64,000 nt of DNA from Beijerinckiaceae bacterium (GCA_004564215.1 CP024846.1:310001-374000), one strand, 5' to 3'. Positions 17,315 to 27,210 are shown, numbered from the stretch's first letter. The notes: generated by a model not told the origin, from the sequence alone. Translations and numbers: made by a program.

Positions 17315-17998
17315 ATGATGCGCCTAACCCATGGTCTCGCCCTCGCTCTCGCTCTGGTCGCCGGACCCACCTTCGCCGGTGAACATCCGGCACAACACAA
17401 TCTGCCCCCCTCGCCGGATGGAAATTTGGTTGTCGGACTCTGCGACGGCGAGACGTCCATCGAGGTCAAGGGGGTGAAGCCCGGCGATCCGGTCACGCGT
17501 GAGCAGGGCCAGCAAATTGCTGACACGCTCATGCAGCAATGGCGGGCGAAGCATCCAGATGCCGAATGGGTGGTGGCGGCCGCCGATATACAACCGCAGC
17601 CGAAGCCGCTGAGTGAATCCGGTCCATCAGGCAACAAGGATCAGTTTCAGACTTATGGTTCCTTCACCGATCGCGACAAGCAGATCTGGCAGGATTCGAC
17701 CGAACGTTTGGTGGCGGAAGGCAAACGTATTTTTCACGACGCCAAGGCGCTCGGCGGCACCAATTCCGTCTCCTGCGACATGTGCCATCCGGATGGCTCC
17801 AATACTCACCCCGAGACCTATCCCAAGTATCAGGTGCAATTGGGTCGCGTCGTCTTGCTACGCGACATGATCAATTGGTGCATCGAGAATCCGGTACGCG
17901 GCAAACCCTTCCCTGACGATGATCCTCGGCTCAAGGCGCTTGAGGCCTATATTCTTGCGCAGAGAAAAGGTGTCGCGCTCGACTACGGCAAGCATTGA
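17315..17998 (+). CDS. Periplasmic monoheme cytochrome c, TsdA/SoxA-like region
   Basis: The 227-residue protein has a cleavable signal (LALALALVAGPTFA-GE) and one heme-binding site, CDMCH at 154-158. The following part (YPKYQVQLGRVVLLRDMINWCIENPVRGKPF) resembles the cytochrome domains of thiosulfate-oxidising proteins such as TsdA, which also have a tail with an extra Cys near WCIE. The N-terminal 100 residues are not recognised. It follows the metallophosphoesterase by eight bases with a GAGGGAG ribosome site, so it is the third gene of that operon. An electron-carrier role for the peroxidase is inferred. Confidence 0.88.
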   Translation: MMRLTHGLALALALVAGPTFAGEHPAQHNLPPSPDGNLVVGLCDGETSIEVKGVKPGDPVTREQGQQIADTLMQQWRAKHPDAEWVVAAADIQPQPKPLSESGPSGNKDQFQTYGSFTDRDKQIWQDSTERLVAEGKRIFHDAKALGGTNSVSCDMCHPDGSNTHPETYPKYQVQLGRVVLLRDMINWCIENPVRGKPFPDDDPRLKALEAYILAQRKGVALDYGKH

Positions 17999-18078
17999 GC
18001 CCTATGGCTTAGGCGATCGAAAAAACTTCTGTCGAAGTGCGAGAGATCAGCCTGAGGCTTGGACCGGCGGGTCGCCGG

Positions 18079-18609
18079 TTAGACTTTGCCGGCACGGAGG
18101 CGCAGCCGTATCCAAGTCAGAAAGGCGCGCGCCTCCCGCTTGAGCCTGACGGAAAACGCCCAAATTTTTGTCGAGCGTGCGAAGGCAAGAAGTCGATCGC
18201 GAATATCAAAAAGCCAATCCAGGAGCTTTGTGAACCAGCTGATCGTTCTGAGTTTCGCCTGTCCCGCCATATAAATTCGCTCAACGACGACAAGGCTTAC
18301 AATATAAGCCAAGGCCATCATGATCAGACCCATCGTGATCTGCCCCGCGCCCATCAGATAAAGGGCGTAAACCTTTGCCGGTTCGGCGATTGCGAAGGGA
18401 ATAGCGAGCAAGACCAGAATGGCATAGGGCGGCAGGGCGGCGACGGCGTCCTGCAGGCGGATGACAAACTGGAGTTTTGCCACCCAACGCAGCAGCGGCA
18501 AGAACAGCGGTGTGAAGATGGCGTCGAGAACGACGTAAAGGATGACAACGGCTTTTGCCACCCAGATGAAGATGCGGCGCAATCCGGACTCTTGGTTCAA
18601 TGCTGGCAA
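18079..18609 (-). CDS. Conserved inner-membrane protein of unknown function
   Basis: The 176-residue protein has three hydrophobic segments (about residues 12-40, 61-80 and 86-112) followed by a basic, probably cytoplasmic, amphipathic C-terminal half (many Arg/Lys from residue 118). I do not recognise a named family; similar proteins occur next to der in Rhizobiales as far as I remember. The start is TTG 18609, supported by GAGAGGA about eight bases upstream. It lies 88 bp downstream of der on the same strand and converges with the cytochrome gene. Confidence 0.75.
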   Translation of the reverse strand: MPALNQESGLRRIFIWVAKAVVILYVVLDAIFTPLFLPLLRWVAKLQFVIRLQDAVAALPPYAILVLLAIPFAIAEPAKVYALYLMGAGQITMGLIMMALAYIVSLVVVERIYMAGQAKLRTISWFTKLLDWLFDIRDRLLAFARSTKIWAFSVRLKREARAFLTWIRLRLRAGKV

Positions 18610-18697
18610 AATAAGATCCTCTCAAAAGGTTTGCCACGACCTGCACAGGCCAAAACCGACGCGACGAACGACGACATTGCGGCCATCCAGCTCGGCC

Positions 18698-20101
18698 CTA
18701 TCTTTGCCGGGATCGCTTCCCCGCATAGGGATTGTCGCTGGTCTTTTTTGAAATGCGAATGGGTACGCCCGGCAGATCGAAGGCCTGCCGGAGGCCGTTG
18801 ACCAGAAATCGTTCATAGCTCGCGGGCAGAGCCTCCAACTGATTGCCGAAGAGAATGAAATAGGGCGGTCGCGCGCGGAGTTGGGTGATGTAGCGAATTT
18901 TAATGCGTCGGCCGGCCACCGCCGGCGGCGGCGTTTGTTCAAGCGCCCCTTCGAGCCAACGGTTGAGTCGGCCGGTGGAAATCCGTTTGTTCCAGACCTC
19001 ATGGACGCGGAAAATCGCCTCCATTAATTTTTCGATCCCCTCGCCCGTCGCTCCCGAAACCGGCATGACCGGAGCACCCTTGACCTGCGGCAATAATCTG
19101 GCGGCCTCCTCGCGGAGCTCGGAAAGCTTGCTCCCCTTGGCCTCGATCAAATCCCATTTGTTGACGCCGATAACAAGCGCCCTCCCCTCGCGCTCGGCCA
19201 GATCGGCGAGGGTCAAATCCTGTTTTTCGAAGGGAATCGTTGCATCGAGGAGCAGCACGACAACCTCGGCAAACTTGGCCGCGCGCAAGGCGTCGGCGCC
19301 CGCCAGCTTTTCAAGGCCGTCCTCCACCCGCGCGCGTTTGCGCAATCCCGCCGTATCGAACATTTTGATGTGTCGATTGTGCCACTCGAAATCAATGCCG
19401 ATCGTATCGCGGGTCAATCCCGGCTCGGGTCCGGTCAGCAGCCGGTCCTGGCCGAGAATTCGATTGAGCAGGGTCGATTTGCCGGCATTGGGACGGCCGA
19501 TGATCGCGATCCGCAGCGGTTTCGTGACATCGAGTTCGGAGCCATCCTCGTCGTCGCCCAGCCGCAGGCGGGCGCTACCCTCCTCCGCTTCCGCCGGCAA
19601 TTCGGTTGCGTCTGGAAGCGCTTCACGCACAGCGACATAAAGATCCGCCAGGCCATCGCCATGCTCGGCCGAAAGGGGCACCGGGACCCCAAGCCCCAGA
19701 TCATACCCTTCCAGCGCGCCCGAGGCGCCGACCCGACCCTCGGCCTTGTTGGCGATCAGAATTAGGGGCTTCCCGGCGCGCCGCACCAGATTTGCGAAGA
19801 AACGATCGGCCGGCGTCAAACCGGTGCGCGAATCGAAAACGAAAAAAATCGCATCGGCGAGCTCTAGAGCGGCTTCCGTTTGCGCCCGCATCCGGCCCGG
19901 CAGGGACGCGCTATCGCCCTCCTCCAGCCCAGCCGTATCGATGATCTTGAAGGAGAGATCGCCGAGCTTGGCATCGCCCTCGCGCCGGTCCCTTGTTACC
20001 CCGGGACGATCGTCCACAAGCGCGAGCTTTTTGCCCGCGAGCCGATTGAACAGGGTCGATTTGCCGACGTTCGGGCGGCCGATGATCGCGATGGTGAACA
20101 T
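18698..20101 (-). CDS. der: Ribosome-biogenesis GTPase Der
   Basis: The 467-residue protein has two tandem GTPase domains and a KH-like C-terminal domain. This layout is unique to Der (EngA), which acts in 50S subunit assembly. Domain 1 starts [12 protein letters not shown] (P-loop 8-15) with DTAGLEEG and NKAEG. Domain 2 starts [12 protein letters not shown] (about 205-212) with [11 protein letters not shown] and NKWDL. The KH-like part (from about 380) ends basic. It lies 9 bp downstream of the YfgM-like gene, the same pairing as the E. coli yfgM-bamB-der locus but without bamB between them. Confidence 0.97.
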   Translation of the reverse strand: MFTIAIIGRPNVGKSTLFNRLAGKKLALVDDRPGVTRDRREGDAKLGDLSFKIIDTAGLEEGDSASLPGRMRAQTEAALELADAIFFVFDSRTGLTPADRFFANLVRRAGKPLILIANKAEGRVGASGALEGYDLGLGVPVPLSAEHGDGLADLYVAVREALPDATELPAEAEEGSARLRLGDDEDGSELDVTKPLRIAIIGRPNAGKSTLLNRILGQDRLLTGPEPGLTRDTIGIDFEWHNRHIKMFDTAGLRKRARVEDGLEKLAGADALRAAKFAEVVVLLLDATIPFEKQDLTLADLAEREGRALVIGVNKWDLIEAKGSKLSELREEAARLLPQVKGAPVMPVSGATGEGIEKLMEAIFRVHEVWNKRISTGRLNRWLEGALEQTPPPAVAGRRIKIRYITQLRARPPYFILFGNQLEALPASYERFLVNGLRQAFDLPGVPIRISKKTSDNPYAGKRSRQR

Positions 20102-20110
20102 CGTCTCAAT

Positions 20111-20854
20111 TTACTTGGCCGGGGCGTTTCCGGGCTCGGGAGTTTTCGGCGGTTGATCTGCGAGCTGTGGCGCGTTTGAGGGGGACGCCTCACCCGCGGT
20201 CGGTGGCGCCGCAGCAGCTTGAACCAAGCCAAGCAGCGCTTCAGCGCGCATCCGCACACCCTGGGGCGCCTGATGGTCCGAAACGATGGCGTCGAGCCAG
20301 CGGCCGGCAGCGTCCAGAGAATTGCGTTTCATCGCGGCAAGACCGAGCAGTTCCCGAATTTGATTGCGATAGGGAAATGTATCCGCCGCAAGCGGTGCGT
20401 ATTTCTGTTCGAATTCCGTGGGATCGTCCCGATCGACGCGCAGCGTCGCCGCCCGAACCTGCGCAACATCCTTGAAGATCTGATCATAGCCTGGATCAGC
20501 GATCAAAGCGGCATAGGCCTTGATCGCGGCCTCCGGGTCGTGCGGGGCCAGCTCGTCGGCGGCGCGAAGACGCGCCAGTGTGGCGAACCCCTTTGGAGCG
20601 GTCTTGGCGAGGTCTTCGAACGCTGCTTCGGCTTCGGCGGATTTACCCTCGCGGGACAACTGCAGCGCGGCTTCATATTTGGCGCCGGCAGCCTCGGCCG
20701 CCTGGTCCCGGTAATGCTGGTAGAGCCGATAGGCCCCCGTCCCGGCCACGATCAGAACGGCCAGGGCGATGAGAACATATTGATATTTGGTCCACAGCCG
20801 AACGATACGGTCCCGGCGGACTTCTTCGTCGACTTCGCGGAAAAATTCGGTCAT
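20111..20854 (-). CDS. YfgM-like membrane-anchored TPR protein
   Basis: The 247-residue protein starts with the typical cytoplasmic end TEFFREVDEEVRRDRIVRLWTKY. One membrane segment follows (about residues 26-45), then a periplasmic helical TPR-like domain rich in Ala/Glu and a Pro-rich tail. E. coli YfgM has the same layout and works with the SecYEG translocon and periplasmic chaperones. ATG 20854 was chosen (GGGA upstream); an earlier in-frame start at 20872 lacks a good site. It is directly upstream of der. Confidence 0.9.
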   Translation of the reverse strand: MTEFFREVDEEVRRDRIVRLWTKYQYVLIALAVLIVAGTGAYRLYQHYRDQAAEAAGAKYEAALQLSREGKSAEAEAAFEDLAKTAPKGFATLARLRAADELAPHDPEAAIKAYAALIADPGYDQIFKDVAQVRAATLRVDRDDPTEFEQKYAPLAADTFPYRNQIRELLGLAAMKRNSLDAAGRWLDAIVSDHQAPQGVRMRAEALLGLVQAAAAPPTAGEASPSNAPQLADQPPKTPEPGNAPAK

Positions 20855-21026
20855 CGCAGTCCCAGGGAACAATACAGCGGGAAAAAGGGCATCGCACGAA
20901 CCGCGCGCCGAGGGAAGCCCCCCTGCGCATACTGGCCGCCGCGCCTGCGAGCTTCAGCTTCGATCGCGGTGCAGCCAGGCTTTAAGCGAGGGCTTAGCAA
21001 TTAGTCAAAACTTTCGACAGGGGCAA

Positions 21027-21338
21027 CTACTGCACAAATTCATAAGCGAAGGTAACGGAAACAACGGACATCACCACGAGTCCAACGATGAAGAATACAT
21101 CGGCAATCTGCTCAAGTCTGTTTCGTCCCTTTTGCGCGTAATTGTTACGCCTGATGGATGAATAGGAGCAGAGGCAGCTGATTAAAAAGCACAGGCTGTT
21201 CAAAGCAAGATATTCATCGACATGGCTGGGACCGATGTGAGCCTCGGCAATCTTAACGAGCCCTATTCCGGTCAGACATACGCCTAGCATTGTCGACGCA
21301 CTGGGAAGAATATGATGCGAAAGTTGGTCTGAGTTCAT
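21027..21338 (-). CDS. Small membrane protein of unknown function
   Basis: The 103-residue product has about three hydrophobic segments (residues 13-30, 43-57 and 80-100) and a short basic loop (RRNNYAQKGRNR). No family is recognised. Its base composition is more AT-rich than the neighbours. It is 108 bp downstream of the patatin gene on the same strand, so the two could be cotranscribed. The start ATG 21338 has only a weak ribosome site. Confidence 0.6.
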   Translation of the reverse strand: MNSDQLSHHILPSASTMLGVCLTGIGLVKIAEAHIGPSHVDEYLALNSLCFLISCLCSYSSIRRNNYAQKGRNRLEQIADVFFIVGLVVMSVVSVTFAYEFVQ

Positions 21339-21446
21339 ATTTGGCTTTGCCTACCCCAGCTCGAAATCGGACGACAAGCGACACTTGCCTCAAGCCGCGA
21401 TCCCGCTCAAGGAGGCGATCAGTCAAATCATCGAGAAAATTCGGCT

Positions 21447-23894
21447 TCAAGGAGCGCCGTTGTCCGGCGGCGACAGGCGTTGCATCAAATCAACCAAGGT
21501 CTGGCGGTTGGTTTTGTCGCAGCGCTGCACATCGATTGCGGCCTGTACCGCCGCCGCCAACCACCAGCTCAAGGAGAGTTGGCCTGTGTCGACGCTCTCC
21601 TCGGTCCAGACGTCTTTGCACTCCCGCAGGTCGCGCGGATCGGCGGAGCTTTCATACCGAAGGTCCGGCTGTGCCGCGACACTCAATTTGAAGAAATTCG
21701 AGGTGGTCCCTTCGGGGCATGAGGGATCCGCCGCCGGGTCGCAATGGACCGCGAGGGTGCGATCAGCCAGATCTTTGGCCTCGGCGCCATGGCCGTCTCT
21801 TGTGTGAAGGAGCGTTTCGAAGGGTGCCTTCAGCACTCCGAAAACGCGCGCCGCGAAATCATTGGTTGAGAGTTCGAGATAGGGTGTAACCGCCGGCCTT
21901 CGCGGAATCACGACATCCTTGATCGGTTTTTCGGGATCGTTCGCAATCGTGAGAAGGACGGGCTGAATGGAATGGGCCATCAAGGCTTGGGCGACGTCAA
22001 GCGCGGTCGAATCTCCGGAGTTTTCGAAATATCCGCCATCGACCAGGCGATCACCGAATTTCGGCTGGTCCATGACATCAAAAGCCCCAGCCGGCGAAAT
22101 GATTGGAAAGCGCGCGCTGGTCAATGCTGCTGTCGACAATAGTATGTCCGGCGCATCGAGTTCGGCTTGCGGCCCGCCCGCTTGAGTGTTGCGGTTGGGG
22201 CATGCCTGCTTCTTGACGTCGGGAGCGGCGCAGCTCGAGGACATCACCTCGAACAGATCGTAAGCTTGCGAGTAGAGTCCAAAGGGCTTGCCGGTTTTAT
22301 CCAGATAGGTCGAAGGAACGTCGGCGGCGATAATCCGGCGCCCTGTTTGAACGGATGTGGCGTTGAGAAACAGCAGCGGTAGCCAGCTCTTGTCGTCCCC
22401 GGTCGCGGCATAGAGCAACGGCAAATACCCGAATCGACGGCAAAGGCCTGTGTCTCGATCTTTCCCACAGGTCCGTCCAGTGTCCCGCCAGCGTGGATTT
22501 TCAGTAACGACATAATCATAATGCCGCTCGAAGGCCTGTTCGAGAAGAACGGCGCGGTCATCGATCACAGACGGTCCGCGGATCACCTCCCGCGCCAATG
22601 AGAAATTGTCGCGAAAACCAAGTCCGATGAAAACCGGCGAAAGATAATCGCCCGTCACGAGCGCCTGGAGGCATTCCCGCCAAGTGAAATTCCGTTGCTT
22701 GCCTTGTGCCTCATCGGCCCTGAACCAAGTCGAATGGGCGGTATGGCAAGGCGGCGTCCCTTTGGGATCCTGCATGGCATCTGCCAACGCCGCGCGGATC
22801 ACGGCGGCGCCGAGCGCCCCACCCGAAACTCCGGAAATCGCAAAGATCCGCCGTGCGGGATCCAAACGTCCCCGGCCGTGGGCAGCGGGCATACGATCAA
22901 GAATCTCGCCAACGAAGGTGGCAGCGGCAAAAGCGGCGCGGCTGGCGCCTCCGTCGATTGCGATGATCAGGGCGGGCGGACAGTCGGTCTTGTCGGCGCA
23001 ATCATTCGCGGCCTTCCATCGGTCAACAGCGCTCTTGAAATCGATTTGCCGGTTGGACAAATTCTGCGGTACCGCCGCAACAGTGCGCAGATCATTGAAA
23101 TGCTTGTTCAGGCCCGTCAAAATCAACGCGGCACCCAACGCCAACGCAAGCAGAGGAACGCCCCAGGAATTGGCGCGTCGCTGAATAAAACTTAAGATGA
23201 GGACGAGACTTCCGAACAGAAATGGAATCATAAGCGCGCGGGGAACCCACGCGACTGCGAGAACCGGATCGGCATAAGCCACGACAAAAATCAAAAAGGT
23301 TGCGACGAGCGAGCCCCAGACGAAGAGGGATTCCCATAAAGGCCCCATATTCGCTGTCATCTTCCCACGTCGGACAACGAAAATCCAAAACAGCAGCGCG
23401 ACGAAAATGTCGGTCGCCAGAAGGATTACAAGCTGCTCCAGGGTTTTCTCGCCGATCGGCAGGCCGCGCCCGATCCATTGGGTCCGCAGAGCAAAGCCAA
23501 TTCCAACAGCAAACGCCATGAAGGGAATGAGGCCGAGAACCCGGGGAACATATTTGATGAGGCCGGCATGCTCATAACGCAATTTTGTCGTGAGCGCCTC
23601 TCGTTGCTCCGCGGGGATTTCGCGACGCAGCCGCCAATTGATCAGCCACGCGTCCTTTTCCAGAGTTCGGCGCGCACCATAATGGACCGGGAAGGCCCAA
23701 AAAAAGAAGAGCGCGGCGAAAACCAGAAACCAGTAGCCGATCGCCAGCGGAAGATTTGCGTTCAGACTCACATCAGCGAAAAGGTTTTGAGCCGGAAGGG
23801 CTACATAAAAAAGCGCAAGTCCGCCAAAGGCGCTGGCGACACTGACCCGGCACGCCCAAAGCGTCCGTGCCAGCCAAACCACATGAGCCCACAT
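21447..23894 (-). CDS. Patatin-like phospholipase with seven N-terminal membrane helices
   Basis: The 815-residue protein joins a membrane half to a patatin domain. Hydrophobic segments lie at about residues 17-36, 47-70, 115-136, 151-174, 187-208, 213-237 and 243-262. The patatin domain has the oxyanion-hole sequence DGGASR (314-319), the nucleophile elbow GVSGG with Ser357, and the DGG dyad with Asp619. Patatins are Ser/Asp acyl hydrolases acting on lipids. Two insertions rich in Cys (around 470-490 and 555-570) are not usual. No CD-NTase or other defence partner is next to it, so a housekeeping lipid role is as likely. The start ATG 23894 gives MWAHVVWLAR. Confidence 0.87.
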   Translation of the reverse strand: MWAHVVWLARTLWACRVSVASAFGGLALFYVALPAQNLFADVSLNANLPLAIGYWFLVFAALFFFWAFPVHYGARRTLEKDAWLINWRLRREIPAEQREALTTKLRYEHAGLIKYVPRVLGLIPFMAFAVGIGFALRTQWIGRGLPIGEKTLEQLVILLATDIFVALLFWIFVVRRGKMTANMGPLWESLFVWGSLVATFLIFVVAYADPVLAVAWVPRALMIPFLFGSLVLILSFIQRRANSWGVPLLALALGAALILTGLNKHFNDLRTVAAVPQNLSNRQIDFKSAVDRWKAANDCADKTDCPPALIIAIDGGASRAAFAAATFVGEILDRMPAAHGRGRLDPARRIFAISGVSGGALGAAVIRAALADAMQDPKGTPPCHTAHSTWFRADEAQGKQRNFTWRECLQALVTGDYLSPVFIGLGFRDNFSLAREVIRGPSVIDDRAVLLEQAFERHYDYVVTENPRWRDTGRTCGKDRDTGLCRRFGYLPLLYAATGDDKSWLPLLFLNATSVQTGRRIIAADVPSTYLDKTGKPFGLYSQAYDLFEVMSSSCAAPDVKKQACPNRNTQAGGPQAELDAPDILLSTAALTSARFPIISPAGAFDVMDQPKFGDRLVDGGYFENSGDSTALDVAQALMAHSIQPVLLTIANDPEKPIKDVVIPRRPAVTPYLELSTNDFAARVFGVLKAPFETLLHTRDGHGAEAKDLADRTLAVHCDPAADPSCPEGTTSNFFKLSVAAQPDLRYESSADPRDLRECKDVWTEESVDTGQLSLSWWLAAAVQAAIDVQRCDKTNRQTLVDLMQRLSPPDNGAP

Positions 23895-24487
23895 GTTTCC
23901 CCCACCTGTTTCATCGACGATGCGATGTGCTCGAAATCGATGTCCCGAACCGATGTGCGCTTGGACGCAATTTACAAGGAATAAGGGTTGGCGCGTTGTT
24001 GAAATCTGGTAGGCGATGTTTGAACTATTTTCGGATGAATTTCCGCTTTTTGAAAGCTGAAACTGGTTGCTACTTCCATTCTGTTGTTCATCTCATGATA
24101 AGCGTTTGATACAATATGCGTTTGACCAAATGCCTACACGACAGCCGAGCACGCGATTGGCAGAGGGACAACGGTCAACTCCAGCTTGTGGGACAAAATG
24201 CTGATTTTTGTGAGAGGCCATTCACTCTTTCACTCCTACTCGATCGTTCCGAGCGATGATAACGCATTGATTTAAGGGGAAAACCTTTTCCGCGCATGAC
24301 GAAGAACCGCCCTCTCGATCCGTCAGAAATTTGTGCTCTTGAATTCAAAGGAAAATTTCGCCGATTCGGGATATGCTCAGTTTCAGCGACTATCGACATC
24401 GATCGGTCGATTTCGACATCTCCCGCAAAAAAGCTGTGCGATTGAATGGCTAGAAAAATACCGTCAGCCGCTCATCCCCGCCCCCTG
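23895..24487. other. AT-rich noncoding region containing a guaA 3'-end relic
   Basis: No convincing gene is seen in these 593 bases; the only long frame (24175-24399, minus) has no recognisable content and no ribosome site. The region is clearly lower in GC than its flanks. At 24230-24250 it holds a near copy of the last bases of guaA, listed separately as a likely attachment-site relic. The rest up to 24487 would be inside the inserted block. Confidence 0.55.
24230..24250. repeat. Probable att relic: direct repeat of the guaA 3' end (distal copy)
   Basis: The 21 bases match the plus strand of the guaA 3' end (29387-29407) at 19 positions; the first 18 differ at one (TCACTCCTACTCGATCGT against TCACTCCCACTCGATCGT). 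Read on the minus strand it ends in TGA like guaA, but the Trp codon TGG has become TAG. The repeat has the same orientation as guaA, as expected for attL/attR. The 3' end of guaA is a known integration site for islands. No integrase remains in between. Confidence 0.65.
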
Positions 24488-25261
24488 CTACGCGGGTTGT
24501 CCGGCAGCTTCCAGGATTAGCCGGGTGATCTCGTTGGGATGGGAGATCAGCGAAAGATGGCTTGATTTCACTTCGATGGTCTTGGCGCCCATGCGCTTGG
24601 CCATGAAGCGTTCGAGGTCCGGATTGATAGTGCGATCTTCCGTCGAAACGGCATAGAAGCTCGGTTTCGACCGCCAGGCCGCGTACGTTGTTTTGCCGGT
24701 CAGCAGGGCCTTTTGAAACGGCTCCTGGACAGCATAGAGAACCTTCGCCTTCGCTTCCGGCAGGTCGCCCGCGAAATCGCGCAGGAAGGCTACCTCGGTG
24801 AGGCGTCCTTCATCGCCGTCGAAGATGATACCGGCGGATGCCGGCGGCGTGGGATAGGTCTTGGCCAGAGCGGTGTAATCCTCGCCCGCGTCCGGCGCCC
24901 GCGCCGCCACATAAACCAGGGACGAGACCTTGGGATGCACGCCTGCCTCCGTAACGATCATGCCAGAGAAGGAATGCCCGACCAAGACTGTCGGGCCATC
25001 CTGCCGATCAAGCACGCGCTGGGCGGAGGCGACGGCTTCCGGCAGCGTCGTCAGAGGGTTCTGTACGGCGGTGGCGTTGAGCCCTGCCACCTGCAGGCGC
25101 GCGATCACCTCGGACCAGCATGATCCGTCGGCGAACAGCCCATGCACGAGGACGACGTTGCGTGCTCTGGTCGGGGCGGCAGCCATGCCGCGGGTGGAGA
25201 TCAGCGAAGCGGCGGCGCCTGCAACGAGCGCGGTCGAGATAGTACGCCTGTTCATCGTCAT
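24488..25261 (-). CDS. Exported alpha/beta hydrolase (esterase-like)
   Basis: The 257-residue protein begins MTMNRRTIST and carries a twin-arginine-like leader to about residue 28 (GMAAAP), so export is likely. The core shows VVLVHGLFADGSCW, the nucleophile elbow GHSFSG (Ser97), and SSHLSLIS with the probable catalytic His near residue 235. It resembles small esterases of the hydroxynitrile lyase/EstC type. ATG 25261 is preceded by GGAAGA; the frame is open further upstream to 25375 without a ribosome site. It is the distal gene of the accessory block bounded by the guaA repeats. The substrate is unknown. Confidence 0.88.
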   Translation of the reverse strand: MTMNRRTISTALVAGAAASLISTRGMAAAPTRARNVVLVHGLFADGSCWSEVIARLQVAGLNATAVQNPLTTLPEAVASAQRVLDRQDGPTVLVGHSFSGMIVTEAGVHPKVSSLVYVAARAPDAGEDYTALAKTYPTPPASAGIIFDGDEGRLTEVAFLRDFAGDLPEAKAKVLYAVQEPFQKALLTGKTTYAAWRSKPSFYAVSTEDRTINPDLERFMAKRMGAKTIEVKSSHLSLISHPNEITRLILEAAGQPA

Positions 25262-25495
25262 GATATGTCTTCCGTTGATTGTGAGAGGTTGTGGCGAAAT
25301 CTGTCCGCACACAGCGGCGGCGCGCCGAATGTCGACATGCTGGCGTCGCTTCGCCGTTGAATCCTCGTCCGTCATGCCGATGCAACCAGATCGCGCAGCG
25401 AATCTAAGACCGCGCTAGGATGCGGGCCGCTGTTCCCGAGGTTGACCTTTTGAAGAAAGGTCACCCCGCGATCGGGCACCATTTTTACTTCACGG

Positions 25496-27124
25496 TCAAA
25501 GCTGACGTTCGCGGGTGATTGCCCTGCTCGCCTGCTCGCCGATAATGACGCTAGGGGCCATGGTGTTAGCTAATGGAACCCGCGGCATCACGGAGGCGTC
25601 GGCGATACGGAGGCGGTCGACGCCGTAGACCTTGAGGCGGCTATCCACGACAGACATGTCGTCGTGCCCCATCTTGGCAGTGCAGCTCTGGTGCCAAATG
25701 GTCGTCACGCCGTCGCGGATAAAATTGTCCATGGCGGCAGCGTCGAGCACCGTCGGCATGACCTCTCGCTTCACGAAGCCCTGAAGCGCCTGAGCATTGC
25801 CAACCTCCCGCGCAAGCTCCACGCACCGCCGCAATGCGGTTAGATCGGCCGGATCGGAAAGGATTTGCGAATCGATCTGGATCGGATCTTCGGGTTTGGC
25901 ACCAGTCAGGCGCAGACGGCCCACGCTGTGCGGACGTAGCAGTGCCGGAAATATCCCCCAGGATCCTGCCGGAATGGTGTAGCGCCCAGCGAGTTCGGCG
26001 GTTGCGACGGGAAACTGGACCTGAAGCAACTGGATATCAGGACTGTCCAACTCCGGCGCGCTCTTCGCGAAGATGGTGGCTTCGCCTCCATTGCCATGGG
26101 GAGGCAGCGGCGCCGGATATTCCCAGACGCAGCTTGAGACCATGATGTGGTCCTGGAAGTTGGCGCCCACTCCCGGGAGACGTTGGACCAGTGGGATATC
26201 CAGGGATGCCAGCGTTTCGGCATCGCCAACGCCGGACTGCATCAGTACCTTGGGGGTCTGGATGGCACCCAGGGACAGGATCACTTCCTGCGAGGCGAGG
26301 AAGCGGTGGCTCCGACCGTCGAGGATGCACTCCAGGCCGATCGCCGCTCCCCGTTCGATGATCACGCGCGTGACCAGGGTGCCAGGCAGTACCGTCAGGT
26401 TCGGCTGGTTCATCAGCGGGAAGGTGTAGGATCGGAAGATCGACTGTCGCCGGCCGTCGCGAATGCGCAGGTTGAAGTAGGAAGCGCCCCCGGGGCCTTC
26501 CATCATGGAGCCGTTCGCATCGTCGAAGACAGGGATGCCAAGTTCGATGGCGGCGTCGAGCATCGCGGTTGCGACGGGGTGCGGTTCGATCGGAGGCGTG
26601 ATGTAAAGGAGACCATTCTGCCCGCGTCGGGCCGGATCGGGCGTACCCTGCCAGTTTTCGATCTCGCGGTAGATACCCAGAACGGAGTCATAGCTCCAGG
26701 CGGGATCGCCGGCCTGGGCGGCAAAATAATCCCAGTCGCTCTTGTGGCCGCGAGCCCAGAGCATGACGTTGATGCTCGATCCTCCCCCCAGCACCTTGCC
26801 CATGCTCATCGGGATGGCACGCCCGTTGAGGTGCGGATTGGGTAAGGCCGTGAAACCCCAGTCGCGCGCGCTGCCCAGATTCAGCGGCCACGCCGCCGCC
26901 ATTTCCACCTCGGGTGCGCTGTCGCTCCCACCGGCCTCGATCAGCAGCACCGAGACGTCCGGATTCTCAGCCAGCCGCCGCGCCACAACCGCGCCGGACG
27001 AGCCGGATCCGCATACGATAAAGTCGTAGGCGGTCCGCAAAGAGCCGCGAAGTCGAAGCTGGTTTTCTTCCACCTCGCGGGCGAATTCCGCGTCAAGACG
27101 CTCAAGAGCCGATGGTTCGCTCAT
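25496..27124 (-). CDS. GMC family oxidoreductase (choline/alcohol dehydrogenase-like)
   Basis: The 542-residue flavoenzyme has the FAD-binding start FIVCGSGSSGAVVARRL (glycines at 39-44). The first GMC signature lies around GKVLGGGSSINVMLWARGH and the second around LSLGAIQTPKVLMQSG. The C-terminal catalytic region has WHQSCTAKMG (His near 473) and MPRVPLANTMAPSVIIGEQ (Asn near 516). Such enzymes oxidise alcohols, choline or sugars with oxygen or quinone as acceptor; the substrate cannot be named here. No signal peptide is seen. The start ATG 27124 has GGAG upstream. It lies between two alpha/beta hydrolases. Confidence 0.93.
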   Translation of the reverse strand: MSEPSALERLDAEFAREVEENQLRLRGSLRTAYDFIVCGSGSSGAVVARRLAENPDVSVLLIEAGGSDSAPEVEMAAAWPLNLGSARDWGFTALPNPHLNGRAIPMSMGKVLGGGSSINVMLWARGHKSDWDYFAAQAGDPAWSYDSVLGIYREIENWQGTPDPARRGQNGLLYITPPIEPHPVATAMLDAAIELGIPVFDDANGSMMEGPGGASYFNLRIRDGRRQSIFRSYTFPLMNQPNLTVLPGTLVTRVIIERGAAIGLECILDGRSHRFLASQEVILSLGAIQTPKVLMQSGVGDAETLASLDIPLVQRLPGVGANFQDHIMVSSCVWEYPAPLPPHGNGGEATIFAKSAPELDSPDIQLLQVQFPVATAELAGRYTIPAGSWGIFPALLRPHSVGRLRLTGAKPEDPIQIDSQILSDPADLTALRRCVELAREVGNAQALQGFVKREVMPTVLDAAAMDNFIRDGVTTIWHQSCTAKMGHDDMSVVDSRLKVYGVDRLRIADASVMPRVPLANTMAPSVIIGEQASRAITRERQL

Positions 27125-27210
27125 TTGTCACTCCAAAAATGGGAGTTCCGCCTCAACCCTGACCGCCCGGCCCGGTCGCGTGGACCGGGCCGGAGTGGTG
27201 GCACTTTCGG

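Noticed and set aside
21447..23894. Patatin gene as a CBASS effector (CapV)
   Set aside because: No nucleotidyltransferase or accessory CBASS gene is next to it, and CapV proteins lack seven membrane helices.
24175..24399. 74-codon frame in the AT-rich gap near the att relic
   Set aside because: No ribosome site, no recognisable domain, and composition does not look coding.
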